Source: Craterostigma plantagineum
Taxonomy: Eukaryota; Streptophyta; Magnoliopsida; Lamiales; Linderniaceae
Direction: 5' to 3'
Length of the DNA stretch: 64,000 nt
Assembly (NCBI GenBank): GCA_027422505.1
Contig: JAPQWV010001369.1
Location: forward strand, 1-64,000
The stretch's first letter is position 1. Each line of letters starts with the position of its first letter. Position numbers and translations under genes: made by a program. Below, one piece after another: positions 56,391 to 64,000 of the stretch. The notes beneath the pieces were generated by a model. The model was not told the DNA's origin. It was given only the letters and a program-made list of their open reading frames with translations, and did no database searches.

Positions 56391-57210
56391 ACACCAAAAC
56401 AAAACTTCTCCTTCAATGATCTCGTACGCTCATCAGAACGACTGGAAAGAGGAGCACTACGAAGTGAATTTCTCCACCGACAATCCGATCTTATATTAGG
56501 GAACGAGAAGAGGAGCATGGCCTGGGGTTCAAATTCCACAACTGTGAACTTCTCCAAATTGATAATCTTTGAAACCTCTTTAGGGATTAAAAGAAGAGGA
56601 GCACGGTATCGGTTCGAGAGAACAAGAAAAACTTTGCCTTAGATTATCTCTTAGGAACTTACACGAGGTCACTTTAAATGTAGACCCGAAGCTGTAAGTA
56701 AAAAGTTCACTTGTCTCGAAGACGAATTAGGTAAATCAAATTCTAAGATTAGCGAACTAAGAAAGAGCCTAGATACCTATCAAGCCAAAAGAGCACTGCT
56801 CTAGTAAAGTATGCCACATTAGACGATGAACGTAAGAAGCTCTACTCTAAGATAAAGAAATTAGAAGATCTTCTTGTAAAAACGGGACAACTGAGCAAAC
56901 AATATTCTTGAACCAACTCAAGGACTTAGAATTTTATGACTACAAGTTCGGCTTAGGTTTTGAGAATTCACGGAACTTGATGAAAGTTGATTGTAAAGAA
57001 CTTTATGATGTCAAGTACATGGGTTTAGGACTAACTGCTCTTATGGTTTTTACTAATACAAAAGAAATAAACGCGTTAGAAGAAGCTAAGAGAAAAGCCA
57101 AGACTAGGGTTGAAATTCCCTTTCCTACATCAAACTGAACAAAAGTTACAAACTAGGGAAATTCCAAAGGGATGTGACTTCGAGTCAATCTATCTTCCAA
57201 AGATCGTTCT
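56391..57210 (+). pseudogene. Copia-2 gag coiled-coil fragment, copy B
   Basis: Duplicate of 25140-25962. It contains the SNSKISELRKSL and FLNQLKDLEFYDY blocks. One T is lost near 57121, so its last frame ends earlier than in copy A. Confidence 0.7.
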
Positions 57211-60200
57211 TGTAGCGACCCCACTCTCTAATCGCTAATTAGCGATAAATCGCGTCGGGTTTAGCAGCAAAAGCTGCAGAGAACCCATCTTACAAAACAT
57301 TTGTTTACACAAAAAGTTAATACGAATGGGCCGAAGGCCCAATACACCCTATCACTCGCCCACAGGTCGTCATCCATGTACAGCCCCGCTCTCAAAAGCC
57401 CATGGAAGCTCCGATAGCCAGCCTCGATCGTCGATTACCTACAACACGCAAACACTGAGCTATTGCCCACTAGGTGAAATAATGCATGCACGTGTGACTC
57501 GCTCACGTTCACTCACCCCCAATTCTCACTAATGCAATGCCACTCACTATCGCTCATCACAACCGGGATACACTTACCACCTCACAACGGGCCCTGGGCT
57601 CCATACTGTGTACCATCACGCGAAATCACTACCACGGTCACGAACACTACCACAACACGATCACAACACTACGGCAGTGGCCTACACCGAGCAGCCTCCC
57701 TGAGCCATATCAGGTCACACTCTCAGGTCGCCTCCTCTGCCTAATGCAGTGCCTACGCTGGTAGCCTACACCAGGTCCCGTAAGGGTACCCAGGTCGCAC
57801 CCTCCAGGTCGCCTCCCTCGCATGCGACAGCGTGGCGTACACTAGCTAGTCTACTTGGGGATGTCCCAAGTAGTTCCTTGCTAGGTCGCCCGCAGTCTGC
57901 CGCATAATGTCCAACGGGCCAATGGCTCACCGTCACAGGCGCTGGCGCACAGCAGATGCCCACACTCACGTGACTCCTCTACTGGTACAGCCAATATCGG
58001 CTACTCACTCACTAGGTACAATACAGTACCGCCGTTCCCCCACGGTACACTCTGTGAAATGACGTGTATATGCATATGCCGGTACTTAACATGATAATAT
58101 ATAATAGCATGATGCCAGACGGAACGTACGTAAACACGTAAATCACATGATCACACGGTAGCACATAATAGCACATATATCATGTAAATCATTTAGTGCA
58201 TCATATTCACATTACTCACATAACACATATATTTGAAATAAGCACAAATAGTTTACGTTGTAGATGGATATTCCACCTACCTGTCATCCAGATAAAGTCA
58301 GTCTTGTATTCTTGTAAATCTCCTAGTAGTTGTGGACCCTTTGAATATAAAGTATTATCGTTAAGTAAAATAAACACTGAACCCTCAAACCCTAAAACGC
58401 TGAAAACCCCTAGAAATATTGAAAACCCTAAAATAATGAACTCTAAGTTGCCGAAAATTTAGTGTGCTGCGGAAACTTTTATAAAGACTGAAAACTTAGT
58501 GTTGAAAACTTCATGCTGAAAATATTTTAAGACATAGCGAAAACTTCCAAAAATTGTAAAAATGGTTGTAATGCCGAAAACATTGTAACATATTTAATAA
58601 AGAATTAATCATTAGGAGGGTCACGAAAACTAATCATTAACAATACCGAAAACATTGCAATTGTTAGTGTCGAAAATATAGATATATCATACCGAAACTT
58701 GTAATGTTTGAAACCCCGAGAACACTATATGCACACATCGAAAACTTAGTTCACTTATCTATATTGTTTTACGAAAACTTTGGGTAGCAAAACCTAGGTT
58801 ACGAAAACTTCAACCAATCCCACTCTATATTGCATGCAACCATTTACTAAGTCACCAAAGTTACTCTTAAGTTCTAATACTTCTTAATTCAAATCTCAAG
58901 ATTCTTTAGTGTGGAAAACTTCCAAGGTTCACAAATATTTAAATATTCAAAACTCATTTGTAGTACATCTAATTCGAACATACCGAAACTTTAAATCTAA
59001 TAAACCTTATCATGCCGAAGGTATTCCTAAAGAGTTCAATATCCTAAAGCTAAAACCCTTGTTTCATCGAAGGCTTCATGGTCTTAATTACTATGCAAAA
59101 ACCTCTAAATAGTCCAAAGTATCAGGTGCCAAACGAAAACTTCCTGCCTTTGCAAGAATTACACACCTTTATTTGTTTCAAGTATCTAGAAATGCAAGTG
59201 CCGAAAGTATTTAAAAACCCTAACAGTATTAAATCCTCAAGAAAGGGGTACATTTATTGAGACTCATATTTCATAAATAATCATGAGTATAAACAGAGCT
59301 CAAACATCAAGGTTTTTTTTCTACATAATCTCGGAACCCTCCATGATTAGTATAAGATCATGTACCCTATTTGATACCAAATAAATCGTATATATTAGAT
59401 AAACATATAATCCTATCAGAACCACGTAACACATAATTATATGGAGTCTTACCAAGTGTTCGAATCTGTTTAAGTCGCCGAAATCTATTTGGTCTTACTG
59501 AGGTTATTGTTTGCTTTCGTTCAGCATCCTTCCACTCAAGTTCATAAGGCTTTTTATCCTCTCTAAAGTGCTTAGCGTAGATATACATATATATAATATA
59601 TACACATATTTACCTTGTATGTTACGCTAGGAATTAGGAAAATTTTCTACTTAGTCATACTCAAAATAATTTAGAGACCTCCACGTGTTACTCTATGTTC
59701 TTTTAGGGTCAATACTTCGTTACCTTTCCTTAAATCACATTATTAGATATATTGGATAAGTACTATACTTTCAAGGGCACAATTCGATGGGACAAGGTGG
59801 TGATAAATGACCTACGTAGATTTCCTATGGGCTAAGCAACATATTTTCTTATGTTTCTAACATATTTCTTAAGAATTATTTGGGCCATGCTTTTATTCAA
59901 GCCCTAACTTTTATTATTCCCTTGACTCCATAATTAAATATGGCCCATTCAAATTCTTTTTCGTGAATAATTTTAGTAGTATCCGTCGTTCATAAATATT
60001 TCTTAGGAATTTTATTCCTAATATTTTCTTCGTTAATTATCTTGAAATTTCCTATCGTAATTCCGCTTTAAAATTTGCGGGTATTACATCCTCCCTCCCT
60101 TGAAAGAATTTCGTCCCCGAAATTACGCCGATTGGAATAACACGGGACATCGATTTCTTTTATCCTTACAGTGGTTTTGGATGTATTTGTTGTCGCAGTT

Positions 60201-63200
60201 CTCGTACTCGGGAAAGGCGAACGATAACCCTCATTTTTTAAATTTACGATTCTTATCTGGAATCATTATTCCTTGATTGTCAGTTTTCCCCTGTTACTTA
60301 ATTTAATTGTGTTGAACAACTAGACAAAATATTTATATTATCTTACAGTACAAAATATTACCTCCCCTAAGTTCACAAGTTCACAAAATAAGGGCATATT
60401 TATCTTACATATCTGGTTCTACTCTACCATAGGTTGTTCTTCATCTTCTTCAGCAGTGAGGGTGAATACCCAAGCAGGTACCCTCGGAGGTTGGTTCTGC
60501 ACACGTTGTTGATTCTGTGCAGGGGTCGGATTAACCGGCGGATTCTCGCGACAAAATCGCGAGATATGGCCCGTCTTCCCACTATTAAAGCACTTGATAT
60601 TAGGATTAGGGCCAAAACAGACGCCGACATGTTGACGTTCACACAGTTGGCAAGTCGGCATCGGTGGTTTGGCCAGAGCATTGTTAGGTCTCGCATTTGG
60701 CCTTTGTTCCCATCTGGGTTCATTTGGCCTCCCTCGGTTTGGCTGATTAGGAGCATGAACGACCAATTGTTTCTTTTCGTTTCCTTCGCGATCGTATTGT
60801 CCCTGCTCCATCTTTCTCTTTGCTTCTCGATCTCTTGATAGCCTCGCCTCGGCTTCTTCGGCCACCAAAGCTCGTTCGGCAGCCTTAGCATAGGTCATAT
60901 CTGGAGACCTCGTCACCGTGACATCTCGGTACAGTTCAGACTTCAGGCCAATTAGAAAACGTCCAACTTTAAGGTTGTCTGTCGCTACTATATGGGGAGC
61001 AAAGCGATAAAGTTGCTCAAATTTACGGATGTACTCCGCAACGGACATCCCACCCTGACGTAGATTGATGAATTCCTCCATTTTCGTGTCACGGGCAGAA
61101 ATGCTAAAATACTTTTCCTCGAAGAGCTCCTTAAAGCGCTCCCAGGTGATCGTATTTGGATTCTCCATCGCTGTAATGGTATCCCACCAGTATCCGGCAT
61201 TTCCCCGGAGTTGAAAGGCAGCACATAGAACTTTCTCCTCTTCGGGAGTTCGGCTATATTGGAACGTGGATTCAATAGTCCTAAGCCACTCACCCGCTGC
61301 AATTGGATCTACAGTGTCTTCGAAAATGGGCGGATTGAGTTTACGAAACCTATGCCCGATGGTTTCGGTTCTATCGATCTGGGGCGACGTATGTCGCTCT
61401 GACGAATTCTGGTTACGGATCAAGGCATTAATTTGTTCGGATTGGAGCCGAACAAGATCAGCAAGCTGGGAAATTGTACGGTTCGAGTCATGTTCATCGG
61501 GACTGGATTCCCGTTCCTCGTGGTGTTGTCGGCTTGATTCGCCATTAAGCTCACTCCTAGTTCTTACCATTTTATCCTATTAACTATAACAAAACATCAC
61601 ATCAGCACATAAGAATCATCACAGAGACATAAACACTTACAGACGAGGCTGGGCTTCCATGCTTTTGAGCGGCCGTACATGAACAGTCTACAGAATCTAT
61701 ATCCTAAGCTCTGATACCACCTGTAGCGACCCCACTCTCTAATCGCTAATTAGCGATAAATCGCGTCGGGTTTAGCAGCGAAAGCCGCAGAGAACCCATC
61801 TTACGAAAACATTTGTTTACACAAAAAGTTAATACGAATGGGCCGAAGGCCCAATACACCCTATCACTCGCCCACAGGTTGTCATCCATGTACAGCCCCG
61901 CTCTCAAAAGCCCATGGAAGCTCCGATAGCCAGCCTCGATCGTCGATTACCTACAACACGCAAACACTGAGCTATTGCCCACTAGGTGAAATAATGCATG
62001 CACGTGTGACTCGCTCACGTTCTCTCACCCCCAATTCTCACTAATGCAATGCCACTCACTATCGCTCATCACAACCGGATACACTCACCACCTCACAACG
62101 GGCCCTGGGTTCCATACTGTGCACCATCATGCGAAATCACTACCACGGTCACGAACACTACCACAACACGATCACAACACTACGGCAGTGGCCTACACCG
62201 AGCAGCCTCCCTGAGCCATATCAGGTCACACTCTCAGGTCACCTCCTCTGCCTTGCGGTGCCTACGCTGGTAGCCTACACCAGGTCCCGTAAGGGTACCC
62301 AGGTCGCACCCTCCAGGTCGCCTCCTCCCGCATGCGACAGCGTGGCCTACACTACCTAGTCTACTTGGGGATGTCCCAAGTCGTTCCTTTCTAGGTCGCC
62401 CGCAGTCTGTCGCATAATGTCCAACGGGCCAATGGCTCACCGTCACAGGCGCTGGCGCACAGCAGATGCCCACACTCACGTGACTCCTCTACGGGTCGAC
62501 AGCCAATATCGGCTACTCACTCACTAGGTACAATACAGTACCACCGTTCCCCCACGGTACACTCCGTGAAATGACGTGTATATGCATATGCCGGTACTTA
62601 ACATGATAATATATAATAGCATGATGCCAGACGGAACGTACGTAAACACGTAAATCACATTATCACACGGTAGCACATAAGAGCACATATATCATGTAAA
62701 TCATTTAGTGCATCATATTCACATTATATCATGTAAATCATTTAGTGCATCATATTCACATTATTCACATTACTCTCACGTTCTAATACTTAATTCAAAT
62801 CTCAAGATTCTTTAGTGTGGAAAACTTCCGAGGTTCACAAATATTTGAATATTCAAAACTCATTTGTAGTACTCACACCTAATTCTAACATACCGAAACT
62901 TTAAATCTAATAAACCTTATCATGCCGAAGGTATTCCTAAAGAGTTCAATATCCTAAAGCGAAAACCCTTGTTTCATCGAAAGCTTCATGGTCTTAATTA
63001 CTATGCAAAAACCTCTAAATAGTCCAAAGTATCAGGTGCCAAACGAAAACTTCTTGCCTTTGCAAGAATTACACACCTTTATTTGTTTCAAATATCTAGA
63101 AATGCAAGTGCCGAAAGTATTTAAAAACCCTAACAGTATTAAATCCTCAAGAAAGGGGTACATTTATTGAGACTCATATTTCATAAATAATCATGAGTAT

Positions 63201-63996
63201 AAACAGAGCTCAAACATCAAGGTTTTTTTTCAACATAATCTTGAAACCCTCCATGATTAGTATAAGATCATGTACCCTATTTGATACCAAATAAATCGTA
63301 TATATTAGATAAACATATAATCCTATCAGAACCACGTAACACATAATTATATGGAGTCTTACCAAGTGTTCGAATCTGTTTAAGTCGGCGAAATCTATTT
63401 GGTCTTACTGAGGTTATTGTTTGCTTTCGTTCAGCATCCTTCCACTCAAGTTCATAAGGCTTTTTATCCTCTCTAAAGTGCTTAGCGTAGATATACATAT
63501 ATAATATATACACGTATTTACCTTGTATGTTACGCTAGGAATTAAGAAAATTTTCTACTTAGTCATACTCAAAATAATTTAGAGACCTCCACGTGTTACT
63601 CTATGTTCTTTTAGGGTCAATACTTCGTTACCTTTCCTTAAATCACATTATTAGATATATTGGATAAGTACTATACTTTCAAGGGCACAATTCGATGGGA
63701 CAAGGTGGTGATAAATGACCTACGTAGATTTCCTATGGGCTAAGCAACATATTTTCTTATGTTTCTAACATATTTCTTAAGAATTGTTTGGGCCACGCTT
63801 TTATTCAAGCCCTAACTTTTATTATTCCCTTGACTCCATAATTAAATATGGCCCATTCAAATTCTTTTTCGTGAATAATTTTAGTAGTATCCGTCGTTCA
63901 TAAATATTTCTTAGGAATTTTATTCCTAATATTTTCTTCGTTAATTATCTTGAAATTTCCTATCGTAATTCCGCTTTAAAATCTGCGGGTATTACA
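57211..63996 (-). mobile_element. TR-GAG-B: gag-only gypsy element, copy B
   Basis: LTRs 57211-60088 and 61722-63996. Target duplication GTTCT at 57206-57210, and GTTC at 63997-64000 where the window ends. The primer site TGGTATCAGAGC is at 61708-61719 (minus). It shares with copy A the 5' LTR deletion, the 37-bp duplication and the absence of pol. The putative LTR intron in the 3' LTR is 57439-58280. Confidence 0.92.
60419..61570 (-). CDS. TR-GAG-B Gag protein (383 aa, intact frame)
   Basis: An open frame from Met at 61570 to a stop after EEDEEQPMVE. The domain order is as in copy A: leucine-rich N-terminal helix, Gag core (residues 65-200), basic Asn/Gln-rich linker and two zinc-knuckle sites. 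Differences from copy A include HRFRKLNPP versus HWFRKLNPP, one extra Glu in ALVAEEAEARL, and CQLCERQH versus CQLCGRQH. The Cys-to-Ser change in CFNSGKTGH is shared. Both copies stay open while neighbouring pol genes are broken, but their age is unknown, so selection cannot be claimed. Confidence 0.93.
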   Translation of the reverse strand: MVRTRSELNGESSRQHHEERESSPDEHDSNRTISQLADLVRLQSEQINALIRNQNSSERHTSPQIDRTETIGHRFRKLNPPIFEDTVDPIAAGEWLRTIESTFQYSRTPEEEKVLCAAFQLRGNAGYWWDTITAMENPNTITWERFKELFEEKYFSISARDTKMEEFINLRQGGMSVAEYIRKFEQLYRFAPHIVATDNLKVGRFLIGLKSELYRDVTVTRSPDMTYAKAAERALVAEEAEARLSRDREAKRKMEQGQYDREGNEKKQLVVHAPNQPNRGRPNEPRWEQRPNARPNNALAKPPMPTCQLCERQHVGVCFGPNPNIKCFNSGKTGHISRFCRENPPVNPTPAQNQQRVQNQPPRVPAWVFTLTAEEDEEQPMVE

Positions 63997-64000
63997 GTTC

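Larger units (their letters stand above)
46205..64000 (+). repeat. Large direct duplication, copy B (of 12234-32772)
   Basis: From TAAAAGATAATATAAT (46205, equal to 12234) the sequence follows the first copy element by element to the window end. It covers the gypsy LTR, pol, gag, LTR, LINE RT, copia-2 coil and TR-GAG, with the same target duplications (GCTAT at 53824, GTTCT at 57206 and 63997). Differences are point changes and small indels, plus absence of LTR-c, a 0.63 kb tandem duplication in integrase and two short deletions. Confidence 0.95.

Overview
The window looks like nuclear DNA of a flowering plant, probably a dicot, but the species cannot be named. It holds plant Ty1/copia and Tekay/Del-like Ty3/gypsy elements, plant L1-type LINEs, a hAT-type MITE, tRNA-iMet primer sites, TGGGCC promoter motifs and long stretches with no gene. 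I find no convincing host gene, tRNA, rRNA or CRISPR array. Almost every coding stretch is a transposable element, and most are broken by stops and frameshifts.

Layout. 1-5651: 5' part of a Sirevirus-like copia on the minus strand (copia-1). 5652-7327: right part of a gypsy LTR (LTR-a). 7328-25139: a LINE on the plus strand, split by a solo LTR (LTR-b, 8087-11348, target duplication ATGAG) and by a Tekay-like gypsy element (gypsy-A, 12155-22562, GCTAT). Gypsy-A carries a further solo LTR (LTR-c, 12343-15538, ACAGG). 25140-33000: copia gag coiled-coil region (copia-2) split by a 6.8 kb gag-only gypsy element (TR-GAG-A, 25963-32767, GTTCT). 33000-34610: copia RT/RNase H remnant (copia-3) split by an LTR (LTR-f). 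34611-37276: second, diverged LINE. 37277-37511: copia LTR with its polypurine tract. 37793-39883: broken unrecognised ORF containing a hAT MITE. 39902-40096: another copia LTR. 40097-41455: unassigned. 41456-46204: truncated gypsy with a 3.1 kb LTR (gypsy-e). 46205-64000: a second direct copy of 12234-32772 (gypsy-B, LINE, copia-2 coil, TR-GAG-B), with LTR-c absent.

Four kinds of observation stand out. (1) Six different gypsy LTR families share a module of about 0.7-0.9 kb bounded by a near-perfect splice donor (MA|GTRRGT) and acceptor (TGTTGYAG|G) in the sense direction. A small hairpin lies just upstream of the acceptor, and the acceptor sits 230-345 bp from the LTR end. It looks like an intron kept inside the LTRs. 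(2) In five of these families the LTR also holds a family-specific array of short CpG-containing words upstream of that donor. (3) The two copies of the large duplication give a relative chronology of nested insertions, deletions and decay. (4) A pair of elements keeps gag but has lost pol precisely near the gag/protease boundary.

Nothing here works as a pathway. The functional logic is that of autonomous (gypsy-A/B type) and gag-only (TR-GAG) members of related gypsy lineages, with solo LTRs left by recombination.
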